This document shows, piece by piece, positions 15,610-23,114 of a stretch of DNA of 24,496 nt. Made by a program: the position numbers and the translations under genes. This DNA comes from Lachnospiraceae bacterium (GTDB lineage: Bacteria > Bacillota > Clostridia > Lachnospirales > Lachnospiraceae). Positions within the stretch are counted from its first letter, which is position 1; every line of letters starts with the position of its first letter. The notes under the pieces are model-generated. The model had not been told where the DNA came from and searched no databases. It saw only the letters and a list, made by a program, of their open reading frames with translations. The stretch spans positions 1 to 24,496 of the forward strand of contig JAAVAG010000078.1 of NCBI GenBank assembly GCA_014804185.1, written 5' to 3'.

Positions 15610-17157
15610 ATGTTACAGATCAAAAATTTGAGTATTACCCATAAAAAGGATTACCGCGTTATTTTGCAGGATTTTTCCTGTGCCCTGGGCCGGGGAGACA
15701 AGGCCGTGATCATCGGGGAGGAGGGCAATGGCAAATCCACGCTGCTGAAATGGCTCTATGATCCGGAACTGATCGAAGCGTATGCGGATGCAAAAGGAGA
15801 GCGGATCACCGCCTCAGAGCGGATGGCCTATCTGCCGCAGGAACTGCCGGAGGAGGAGCGGCAAAAGACGCTCTATGAATTTTTTGCGGCGCAGCCCGTA
15901 TTTTACGAGCAGACACCGAGGGAACTGGGAACTCTCGCAAAAAGGTTCCATGTTTCCCGGGATTTTTTCTACAGTGAACAGGTGATGGGAACTTTGTCAG
16001 GAGGGGAAAAGGTCAAGGCGCAGATGATGCGGCTGCTGATGGGACAGCCGACGGCGCTTCTGTTGGACGAACCGTCCAATGATCTTGATATCGAGACACT
16101 GGAATGGCTGGAAGAACTGATTCTGGACTGGCCGGAAATCGTCCTGTTTATCTCCCACGATGAGACACTGATCGAGCACACGGCCAATATGGTCATTCAT
16201 ATAGAACAGATCAGGCGGAAAACCGTCTGCAGACATACGGTGGCGCATGTGCCCTATACCAGGTATCTGCAGGAGCGGGAGAGCAGGTTTGAAAAGCAGG
16301 CCAGATGCGCCGCCGACGAGAAAAGGGAGAAAGAAATCCGGGATGAAAAACTGCGCAGGATCGAGCAGAGCGTAGCCTCCCGGCTGGACAATATTTCAAA
16401 AGCAGACCGTGACGCCAAGGGCAGACTTCTGAAAAAGAAGATGAAAGCGGTCAAAAGCCTGGAGCACCGTTTCCAGCGGGAGGATGCCGAAATGACACAG
16501 ATGCCGGAGGAAGAATCGGCCATTTTCTTTAAAATCGGAGACCGGGATTCCTCCGTTCCGGCGGGCAAAACGGTTCTGGAACTTTCCCTGGAATCGCTGC
16601 GTGCGCCGGACGGTGTCAGGATTCTCGCAAGAGATGTTTTTCTGCGGATCCGGGGGCCGGAGAAGATCTGCATCATCGGCAAAAACGGCGCGGGAAAGAC
16701 CGCGCTGCTGCGGCTGATGGCAGAGACGCTTCTGGGCAGAGGCGACATCCGCGCGGCATATATGCCGCAGAATTACGAGGATCTGCTGCAGACTGAGATG
16801 ACGCCGGTGGAATATCTCTCCCTGTCGGGAGAGAAAGAAGAGCAGACACGGATCAGAACTTATCTGGGATCTCTGAAATATACGGCGGACGAGATGGATC
16901 ACTCTATTGCGGAACTGTCGGGCGGGCAGAAAGCAAAGGTGCTGCTGCTGAAAATGAGTCTGACGGGAGCAAACGTGCTGATACTGGACGAACCCACCAG
17001 AAATTTTTCCGCTCTCTCAGCACCGGTGATCCGAAAGATGCTGGCGGAATTTCCGGGGGCCATTATCAGTATCTCTCATGACCGGAAGTATATCAGTGAG
17101 GTCTGTGATAAGGTATATCGGCTGACGGAGGAGGGGCTGTCTTTTGTTTCCTTTTGA
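15610..17157 (+). CDS. ABC-F family ATPase (tandem ATP-binding cassettes, no membrane domain)
   Basis: A 515-residue soluble protein with two ATPase cassettes. First cassette: Walker A G-E-E-G-N-G-K-S-T (36-44), signature L-S-G-G-E (129-133), Walker B and D-loop L-L-L-D-E-P-S-N-D-L-D (150-160), switch His in I-S-H-D (181-184). Second cassette: Walker A G-K-N-G-A-G-K-T (357-364), signature L-S-G-G-Q (436-440), Walker B L-I-L-D-E-P (457-462), I-S-H-D (488-491). A charged linker rich in Lys, Arg and Glu (about 220-300) joins them, as in ribosome-acting ABC-F proteins. Unusually, the second D-loop reads E-P-T-R-N-F-S instead of E-P-T-N-H-L-D. ATG 15610 is preceded by GAAAGGAG; an in-frame extension back to 15391 runs through the structured leader and adds no family sequence. 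ABC-F proteins act on the ribosome, as translation factors or in antibiotic protection; which one applies here is unknown. Confidence 0.9.
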   Translation: MLQIKNLSITHKKDYRVILQDFSCALGRGDKAVIIGEEGNGKSTLLKWLYDPELIEAYADAKGERITASERMAYLPQELPEEERQKTLYEFFAAQPVFYEQTPRELGTLAKRFHVSRDFFYSEQVMGTLSGGEKVKAQMMRLLMGQPTALLLDEPSNDLDIETLEWLEELILDWPEIVLFISHDETLIEHTANMVIHIEQIRRKTVCRHTVAHVPYTRYLQERESRFEKQARCAADEKREKEIRDEKLRRIEQSVASRLDNISKADRDAKGRLLKKKMKAVKSLEHRFQREDAEMTQMPEEESAIFFKIGDRDSSVPAGKTVLELSLESLRAPDGVRILARDVFLRIRGPEKICIIGKNGAGKTALLRLMAETLLGRGDIRAAYMPQNYEDLLQTEMTPVEYLSLSGEKEEQTRIRTYLGSLKYTADEMDHSIAELSGGQKAKVLLLKMSLTGANVLILDEPTRNFSALSAPVIRKMLAEFPGAIISISHDRKYISEVCDKVYRLTEEGLSFVSF

Positions 17158-17181
17158 GAAATGAGATTGTCACTTACGGCG

Positions 17182-17210
17182 TTGACATGAATGAAGACGG
17201 CGGATACAAT
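17182..17210 (+). promoter_or_regulatory. Near-consensus sigma-A promoter upstream of orphan binding protein
   Basis: A perfect -35 TTGACA (17182-17187), a 17-nt spacer and -10 TACAAT (17205-17210, one mismatch). It lies 25 nt after the ABC-F stop and would start transcription near 17217, leaving a leader of about 75 nt before ATG 17292. This is the best promoter match in the window. Confidence 0.8.
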
Positions 17211-17226
17211 AAAAATGTATCCGCCG
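17198..17226. repeat. 11-bp perfect palindrome overlapping the -10 box (candidate operator)
   Basis: CGGCGGATACA (17198-17208) and TGTATCCGCCG (17216-17226) are exact inverted repeats around a 7-nt ATAAAAA centre. The left arm covers most of the -10 and the right arm covers the predicted start site, so a bound protein would block RNA polymerase. The alternative, a terminator for the ABC-F gene, is less likely because no T-run follows the right arm (CCGGATTTGTCTG). Confidence 0.6.
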
Positions 17227-17291
17227 GATTTGTCTGCGGCGGGCAGGTGGGAAAATACTATATGTTACATGGGAGAGAGCGTGGAGGAAAG

Positions 17292-19592
17292 ATGAGAAAA
17301 AATAATGGGAAGAACAGAGAGGTTATATGTCTGCTGATGCTTATATGCCTGTTTGCGGGGATGTGTTTTAGCGGATGCGGAAAAGAAGATGAACAGCCGG
17401 ATCAGGAGAGCCGGGATGAGCAGGAAAGTCAGACAGATCAGGAAAATCCGGTAGATCCGGAAGATCCGGACGGAGAGTGGAGCCTGGATAGCGGAACGCT
17501 CCGTGCAGGGTATCGGAGCGTTTCCATGGATATGGATATACTGGGAATGGAGAACCAGCTTCTGGATATGAAATGTATGGCCGCGGAGGGCGGAATCTAC
17601 GTGACCGGAGCAAGGCTGAACCAGGGCGAAATGGAGACGGCTGTCTATTGGATTCCATCGGATCAGGAGCCCCGGCAGCTTTTATCCATCCCGCAGGAGA
17701 AGCAGATGGCCTGGTGCAAAACGCCGGAGGGAATCGCTGTTCTGGGAATGCAGGCTGAAGTGACGGAGCAGGATATCAAAAGACTGTTTACGCTGCATGT
17801 CTTTCGGGGAGAGAATCTGGAGCAGGAGGAAACATGGGACCTGACAGAGGCTGTCACGGCGGCAGGCGTCACGGATAAAGCTTTCAGTGCCATGGCGGTG
17901 GAGGGGAAAGAACTGCTGTTGGCGGTGCAGTCCGACAAGACGCTTCTGGTGATCGATCTTTCCGCCGGTACTGTGGAGCAGACGATTGCGGTGGCGTCGG
18001 ATCCGGAGTGCCTGCGGTATATAGATGAGGAACATGCCCTCGGAATATCGGCTAACGGAGTTCTGTATGCGTTTACTCCGAAAAACGGAGGGTGGGAAGT
18101 AAAGTCGGACAAGGTGATTGCGCAGTCCGGCACACTCCAGCACTGTGTCATCGGCGAAAAGTGGATACTGGGCGGATCCCGCACGGAACTGTATGCCGTT
18201 CCTGTCAGCGGATCCGGCACGGTAAATACAGAAAAAGAAAGAAAAATCATGGATTATGAGTATGGGCTGGAGCCGGGGAGCAGCCTGTGGTTTGATGAGG
18301 AGAGCAGCCAGGGGATTTTGGCGACCTGGGATCAGGACAAGAGAAAAATAGGGCTTTATTTCCTGTCCGGAAGCGCCCTTGCGGAGAAAGAAGATGACAG
18401 GGAAGTCATCACCATGTCAGGTTTCGATATAATGCCCGAAATGATGGCGGACGTGGCGGAATTTAATCAGTACAGCGACAAATACAGAGTGGAAGTGACG
18501 GAAGCAGAAGGGGCGGATATAGAGGATATCGTTCTGCGGCTGGAAACGCAGCTGATGGCGGGACAGGGATCGGATCTTCTGGTGGTGAATACATGGACAT
18601 GGTTTCAGGATTATGTGGCAAACGGCTATCTGGAGGATCTGATGCCGTATATCCGCAGGGATCTGAACCCAGAGGACTATGTACAGTCCGCGCTGTATGC
18701 CTATGAAAAGGACGGCAGCGTCTATGCACTGCAGAAAGCGTTTGGACTGGGAGTGCTGATCTCGGATACCCGTGTCACGAAAGGGGCGGCGAGTTGGGAT
18801 CTGCAGGAGATGTACAGGCTTGCGGAAGGATCAAAAGTGCCGTTCTTTTTAACGGATTTGGACCGGGTGAGCGTGCTGAAGCTGTGCCTGCAATGGATGG
18901 GAGACGGGATCTTTGATTTGGAGCAGGTGAAAGAAAGCATTCTTTTTGCGGGAAAGTACGGAAATGACCCTGCAAAGAATCTGATCAATCTGCAGGAGGC
19001 CAGACTGGGAGAAGACTATATGACAGATGACAGAACCATCTCAAATCCCCTTGCGCTGGCTGATCTGGAGATGTACTACGGAGAAAACACCGTGGTGATA
19101 GGCTATCCGCGGGACTGGGGATACAGAGCCGTGCAGGGAAACAATGGTGCGCCCAGCATCAATGCAGCATCCACACATAAGGAGGGGGCATGGACATTCA
19201 TTCGTTTTCTGCTGGAGAGAGAGCAGCAGTTTGCCATCGGCGATACGGAAGGATTTCCGGTATTAAAGGAGGCATTTGACCAGCGTCTGGAAAAATACCT
19301 GAAGCCGATGACATATGACATCTATCTGCCGGAAGCGGGAGGCATTATTACCGTGGAGAATACGTATTCTCTTCCGCGCTCCATGAGCAGCATAGAGTCG
19401 ATGACGCAGGAGCAGATTGACAGGCTCCGAACCCTGGTGGATGACAGCGGTGTGTCTGTCTGGCAGCATATGGAGGTGTCCGATATTGTTGTGGAGGAAG
19501 CGTCCGCTTATTATCAGGGAGACAAGACCATAGAGGATGTGATGGACGCCATCCGGGGCAGAGTGGAAATGTATACGAGTGAGAGAGAATAA
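17292..19592 (+). CDS. Two-part extracellular solute-binding lipoprotein (orphan)
   Basis: A 766-residue lipoprotein. The signal peptide ends in C-F-S-G-C, with the lipidated Cys at residue 29, then a linker rich in Glu, Asp and Gln to about residue 60. Residues about 60-365 have no obvious solute-binding character; repeated strand patterns such as L-L-V-I-D-L-S and the dispersed Gly/Trp suggest a beta-propeller-like domain. From about residue 370 the sequence looks like a type 1 solute-binding protein: F-D-I-M-P-E-M-M-A-D-V-A-E-F-N, then L-M-A-G-Q-G-S-D-L-L-V-V-N-T-W-T-W-F. No permease or ATPase accompanies it. ATG 17292 with GGAGG (17283-17287) was chosen because it directly precedes the signal peptide; an in-frame TTG at 17154 would put the signal 46 residues inside. 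Sugar sensing or delivery to a transporter elsewhere are both possible. Confidence 0.82.
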   Translation: MRKNNGKNREVICLLMLICLFAGMCFSGCGKEDEQPDQESRDEQESQTDQENPVDPEDPDGEWSLDSGTLRAGYRSVSMDMDILGMENQLLDMKCMAAEGGIYVTGARLNQGEMETAVYWIPSDQEPRQLLSIPQEKQMAWCKTPEGIAVLGMQAEVTEQDIKRLFTLHVFRGENLEQEETWDLTEAVTAAGVTDKAFSAMAVEGKELLLAVQSDKTLLVIDLSAGTVEQTIAVASDPECLRYIDEEHALGISANGVLYAFTPKNGGWEVKSDKVIAQSGTLQHCVIGEKWILGGSRTELYAVPVSGSGTVNTEKERKIMDYEYGLEPGSSLWFDEESSQGILATWDQDKRKIGLYFLSGSALAEKEDDREVITMSGFDIMPEMMADVAEFNQYSDKYRVEVTEAEGADIEDIVLRLETQLMAGQGSDLLVVNTWTWFQDYVANGYLEDLMPYIRRDLNPEDYVQSALYAYEKDGSVYALQKAFGLGVLISDTRVTKGAASWDLQEMYRLAEGSKVPFFLTDLDRVSVLKLCLQWMGDGIFDLEQVKESILFAGKYGNDPAKNLINLQEARLGEDYMTDDRTISNPLALADLEMYYGENTVVIGYPRDWGYRAVQGNNGAPSINAASTHKEGAWTFIRFLLEREQQFAIGDTEGFPVLKEAFDQRLEKYLKPMTYDIYLPEAGGIITVENTYSLPRSMSSIESMTQEQIDRLRTLVDDSGVSVWQHMEVSDIVVEEASAYYQGDKTIEDVMDAIRGRVEMYTSERE

Positions 19593-19593
19593 G

Positions 19594-20391
19594 ATGATGC
19601 AGGATCAGTTTTCCAGAACGCGGATGCTTTTGGGCGGTGAGGCCATGGAGCGGCTGGCCGGGGCCCGGGTGGCCGTGTTCGGCATAGGCGGCGTAGGCGG
19701 ATATGTGTGCGAGGCGCTGGCGCGCAGCGGCGTGGGCGCGTTTGATCTGACGGACAGCGACAGGGTGTGCCTGAGCAATCTGAACCGGCAGATCATCGCC
19801 ACTCATAAGACCATCGGGCAGTATAAGGTGGACGCGATGCGGGAGCGCATCCGGGAGATCAATCCGGATGCGGATGTACGGGTGCGCAGGTGCTTTTTTC
19901 TGCCGGAAAATGCCGATGACTTTCCCTTTGAGGAATATGATTATGTGGTGGATGCGGTGGACACGGTGACGGCCAAGATTGAACTTGTTATGCGGGCGCA
20001 GGGGAAAAACGTGCCCGTGATCAGCAGCATGGGAGCCGGGAACAAGCTGGACGGCAGCCGTTTCAGAATCGCCGATATCTACCAGACCAGCGTATGTCCG
20101 CTGGCCAGGGTGATGCGGCGGGAACTGAAAAAACGCGGGGTGAAAGAACTGAAAGTGGTATATTCGGAGGAGACGCCGGTCTGTTTGCGGGAGGATGCGA
20201 AAGATCCGGGTGTGACCGGCGGGCGAAACGGAGAGCCGGTGACCGGCGGGGAGCCGAAAACTGGCGGGGAATCCGAGATGGGTGGAAGCGCATCCCGCAG
20301 GAGCATTCCCGGCAGCACGGCATTTGTACCCTCTGTGGCGGGACTGCTTATCGCCGGTGAGGTGGTGAAAGATCTGGCGGGGCGGTCATGA
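19594..20391 (+). CDS. tcdA: tRNA threonylcarbamoyladenosine dehydratase (TcdA/CsdL, ThiF-like E1 family)
   Basis: A 265-residue E1-like enzyme that uses ATP to cyclise the t6A modification at position 37 of ANN-decoding tRNAs. The nucleotide-binding loop is at residues 30-35 (G-I-G-G-V-G), followed by D-S-D (54-56), N-L-N-R-Q (62-66) and Lys78. S-V-C-P-L-A-R-V-M-R-R-E-L and the C-terminal P-G-S-T-A-F-V-P-S-V-A-G-L complete the TcdA pattern. Between them sits a Gly/Thr/Glu-rich insertion with V-T-G-G repeats, longer than expected for the family. The start is uncertain: ATG 19594 has a GAGAGAG at 6 nt; GTG 19579 overlapping the upstream gene and ATG 19597 are alternatives. It begins 1 nt after the binding-protein stop, so a housekeeping RNA gene shares a transcript with carbohydrate genes. 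Confidence 0.93.
   Translation: MMQDQFSRTRMLLGGEAMERLAGARVAVFGIGGVGGYVCEALARSGVGAFDLTDSDRVCLSNLNRQIIATHKTIGQYKVDAMRERIREINPDADVRVRRCFFLPENADDFPFEEYDYVVDAVDTVTAKIELVMRAQGKNVPVISSMGAGNKLDGSRFRIADIYQTSVCPLARVMRRELKKRGVKELKVVYSEETPVCLREDAKDPGVTGGRNGEPVTGGEPKTGGESEMGGSASRRSIPGSTAFVPSVAGLLIAGEVVKDLAGRS
20212..20273 (+). repeat. Imperfect Gly-rich repeat inside tcdA
   Basis: The 12-mer GTGACCGGCGGG occurs at 20212-20223 and again at 20239-20250 (period 27 nt), with a degenerate third copy, ACTGGCGGGGA, near 20260. It encodes V-T-G-G / V-T-G-G / K-T-G-G in the insertion before the C-terminal segment of TcdA. Confidence 0.7.
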
Positions 20392-22487
20392 CGCGCAGGG
20401 AGCAGGACGAAAGAGACAGTAAGAAAGGATGGCAGAGGAGTATGAGACAGGAGGAGTTTAGCAGACCGCTTTCTTTAAAGGAAATAAAGGTGACGGATGC
20501 TTTCTGGAAAAAGGAGATGGAACTGGTCAGAAAGGAAGTGATTCCTTATCAGTGGGACGCTTTAAACGACAGGGTGGAGGGAGCGGCCCCCAGTTACTGC
20601 ATGCACAATTTCCGGGCAGCCGGAAAGCTGAACCGGGAGCGGAGAGAGGCGGGGGAAAATTTCCGGGAACCGGTTTATACCTACCGCGGTTTCGAGATGC
20701 TGCCGGAGGATCCGGCGCACCCGGAGGAGGATCAGTTCTACGGGTTTGTGTTTCAGGACAACGATTTCTATAAATGGATCGAGGCGGTTGCCTATTCTCT
20801 GGCCCAGCACCCGGACCCGCAGCTGGAACGGACTGCGGATGAAGCCATCGATCTGGTGTGCGCGGCTCAGCAGGAGGACGGTTATCTGGATACCTATTAT
20901 ATCCTGAACGGAAAGGATAAAATCTTCACCAACCTGCGGGATCACCACGAACTGTACTGTATGGGGCACCTGCTGGAGGGGGCGACAGCCTATTATCAGG
21001 CCACCGGCAAGGATAAGCTGCTGCGGGCCGCCTGCCGCTTTGCGGATTTTGCCGCGGAATATTTTGGGGAAGAAGAGGGAAAATGTAAAGGTTATCCGGG
21101 ACATGAGATTGCCGAGATGGGACTGGTCCGGCTGTATGAGGCCACGGGAGATGAAAAATATCTGAAGCTTGGCAGATACTTTGTGGATCAGCGTGGAAAA
21201 CGCCCCTACTATTTTGACGGGGAGCATCCCGGCGACATCCGCAATCAGCCCGAGGATATGCGCTATGAGTATCACCAGGCGCATCTGCCGGTGCGGGAGC
21301 AGGATGAGGCTGTGGGCCACGCGGTGCGCGCGGTATACCTTTACAGCGGTATGGCGGATGTGGCGCGGCTTACCGGGGATGAGAGTCTCCATGCGGCCTG
21401 TGAGACGCTTTGGAACAGCGTGGTGAATAAAAAACTGTATATCACCGGGGGAATCGGCGGCACTCATATCGGGGAAGCGTTTTCTTTTGCCTATGATCTG
21501 CCCAACGATACCGCTTATGCGGAGACCTGCGCCGCCATCGGACTGGTATTCTGGGCGCGGAGAATGCTGGAGATCCGTCCGGATTCGGGGTATGCCGACG
21601 TCATGGAACGTGCGCTGTACAACTGCGTGCTCAGCGGGATGGCGCTGGACGGCAAAAGCTTCTTTTATGTAAATCCACTGGAGGTCGTGCCGCAGGCGTG
21701 CCGTCAGGATCAGCGAAAATCTCATGTCAGGCCCGTCCGGCAGAAGTGGTTCAGCTGTGCATGCTGTCCGCCCAATCTGGCCAGAATTGTGAGCAGTGTG
21801 GGCGCTTATGCCTTTACCTGTCGGGAGGATACGCTGTTTGTCCATCTCTATATGGGCAGTGAGATTGTCAGCCATGCGGGCGGACGGGAAGTGCGGCTTT
21901 GCATGGAATCAGGATTTCCCTGGAACGGGAATGTCCGTATCCGTCTGTCCGCGGGGAAGGAGCCTTATACGCTGGCGCTGCGGATTCCGGGCTGGTGCGG
22001 TTCCTATGAGATAAAGGGTGCGGAGGACGGCAGACGGGAAACCAGGGATGGTTATCTCTATATCACAAAAGTATGGGAAGAGGGGGAGTGCCTGGAACTG
22101 CATTTCCCCATGGAGATACAGTTTCTCCAGGCGGATTCCCGTGTCAGGGAAGATGTGGGCCGGGTGGCGGTGACCAGGGGACCGCTCACCTATTGTCTGG
22201 AGGAGGCGGACAACGGGGCCGATCTCCATATGCTCACCATTGACTGCGGGGCAAAGGCCGGGGAAGAGACGTTTACGGTGGCCGGAGAGCAGGTGACGGC
22301 GATCCGGGCAGAAGGGTACCGGGAGGAGATGCCGGAGAAAACAGGCGCGCGGGCAGGATGCGGCGGACTGTACCGGCCGGTGTCGGAGAGACGGAAAGCG
22401 CCGGTGCGGCTGCGGCTGGTGCCGTATTATGTCTGGGGCAACCGCGGCGAGAATGAGATGACAGTGTGGATCAGGCGTGAGGGATAA
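20388..22487 (+). CDS. GH127 beta-L-arabinofuranosidase-type glycosidase
   Basis: A 699-residue cytoplasmic enzyme of GH127, the family of Bifidobacterium longum HypBA1, which releases beta-L-arabinofuranose with a zinc-bound cysteine nucleophile. Every key residue has a match: Glu363 in G-E-A-F (HypBA1 acid/base Glu322), Glu379 and Cys381 in Y-A-E-T-C-A (zinc ligands Glu338 and Cys340, same +16/+18 spacing), and Cys459-Cys460 in C-A-C-C-P (Cys417-Cys418), of which the first is the nucleophile. The (alpha/alpha)6-barrel with Y-L-D-T-Y-Y near residue 167 and a C-terminal beta-domain are present. ATG 20388 overlaps the tcdA stop as ATGA; ATG 20442, just before R-Q-E-E-F-S-R-P-L, is a plausible alternative. 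No signal peptide, so it acts on imported arabinosides. It pairs with the GH31 gene downstream. Confidence 0.92.
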   Translation: MTRREQDERDSKKGWQRSMRQEEFSRPLSLKEIKVTDAFWKKEMELVRKEVIPYQWDALNDRVEGAAPSYCMHNFRAAGKLNRERREAGENFREPVYTYRGFEMLPEDPAHPEEDQFYGFVFQDNDFYKWIEAVAYSLAQHPDPQLERTADEAIDLVCAAQQEDGYLDTYYILNGKDKIFTNLRDHHELYCMGHLLEGATAYYQATGKDKLLRAACRFADFAAEYFGEEEGKCKGYPGHEIAEMGLVRLYEATGDEKYLKLGRYFVDQRGKRPYYFDGEHPGDIRNQPEDMRYEYHQAHLPVREQDEAVGHAVRAVYLYSGMADVARLTGDESLHAACETLWNSVVNKKLYITGGIGGTHIGEAFSFAYDLPNDTAYAETCAAIGLVFWARRMLEIRPDSGYADVMERALYNCVLSGMALDGKSFFYVNPLEVVPQACRQDQRKSHVRPVRQKWFSCACCPPNLARIVSSVGAYAFTCREDTLFVHLYMGSEIVSHAGGREVRLCMESGFPWNGNVRIRLSAGKEPYTLALRIPGWCGSYEIKGAEDGRRETRDGYLYITKVWEEGECLELHFPMEIQFLQADSRVREDVGRVAVTRGPLTYCLEEADNGADLHMLTIDCGAKAGEETFTVAGEQVTAIRAEGYREEMPEKTGARAGCGGLYRPVSERRKAPVRLRLVPYYVWGNRGENEMTVWIRREG

Positions 22488-22493
22488 AACAGG

Positions 22494-23096
22494 TTGTATC
22501 GTGGCATACTGACAGATATGGATACGAAAAAGAAGTCAGATACAAAAAACAAGTCAGATACGAAAAACAAGTCACGGCAATTTGATTATTATGTTCTCCT
22601 GTTTTTTGCGCTTGCCTTTATCGGCTGGGCGTGGGAAGTGGTTCTATTCTTTTTTACGGAGCATGCTTTTATCAACAGAGGTGTTTACCGGGGACCGTAT
22701 CTTCCCATCTATGGAGCCGGGGGAATTCTGCTGAGTTTCCTTTTCCGGCCCTGGCGCAAGAAACCGATCCGGGTATTTTTCCTGTCCGCCGCCCTGTGCT
22801 GCGTTCTGGAGTATCTGACCAGTTTCTTTCTGGAGCGGCGCTGGGGGATCCGGTGGTGGGATTACAGCGGACATTTTATGAATATAAGCGGGAGAATCTG
22901 CCTGGCGGGAGCGGTGGTCTTCGGACTGGGAGGCGTGGCGCTGGTCTGCCTGCTCTTGCCCGTTTATGATAAGGTTTTTCAAAGGATTCCGAAGAAGTGG
23001 CGGCTTCTGCTCTGCGCACTGTTTTTGGCGGTTTTCGTGGCGGATGCCACATACTGTGCCATGCGGCCCAACACCGGGCGGGGGATTGCAATGTAA
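22494..23096 (+). CDS. ABC_trans_CmpB family membrane protein (putative ABC-transporter type IV)
   Basis: A membrane protein of about 200 residues. The family pattern is clear: G-W-A-W-E-V near residue 44, then I-N-R-G-V-Y-R-G-P-Y-L-P-I-Y-G-A-G, and later W-W-D-Y-S-G-H-F-M-N-I-S-G-R-I-C. About five membrane segments are visible. Family members are annotated as putative transporter components, but the biochemical role is unproven. The N-terminus is polar and carries three copies of the hexapeptide D-T-K-x-K-S. Start choice is uncertain: TTG 22494 has GTGAGGG 10 nt upstream, whereas ATG 22518 lacks a ribosome binding site. It follows the GH127 stop by 6 nt and precedes the GH31 gene by 18 nt, so it is in the same operon. 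Confidence 0.82.
   Translation: MYRGILTDMDTKKKSDTKNKSDTKNKSRQFDYYVLLFFALAFIGWAWEVVLFFFTEHAFINRGVYRGPYLPIYGAGGILLSFLFRPWRKKPIRVFFLSAALCCVLEYLTSFFLERRWGIRWWDYSGHFMNISGRICLAGAVVFGLGGVALVCLLLPVYDKVFQRIPKKWRLLLCALFLAVFVADATYCAMRPNTGRGIAM
22521..22574 (+). repeat. 18-bp tandem repeat, three copies, in frame
   Basis: Three consecutive 18-nt units at 22521-22538, 22539-22556 and 22557-22574 differ at only one or two bases each and encode D-T-K-x-K-S three times at the N-terminus of the CmpB-family protein. The unit length is a multiple of three, so copy-number change by slippage would keep the frame. Confidence 0.9.
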
Positions 23097-23114
23097 AAAG
23101 CGGGAGGTACGACT

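Noticed and set aside
17154..17291. Earlier TTG start for the orphan binding protein
   Set aside because: It would place the signal peptide 46 residues inside the protein and run through the promoter and palindrome.
20562..21875. 437-residue - strand open frame opposite the GH127 gene
   Set aside because: The + strand carries every GH127 catalytic and zinc residue; the antisense frame has no motif.
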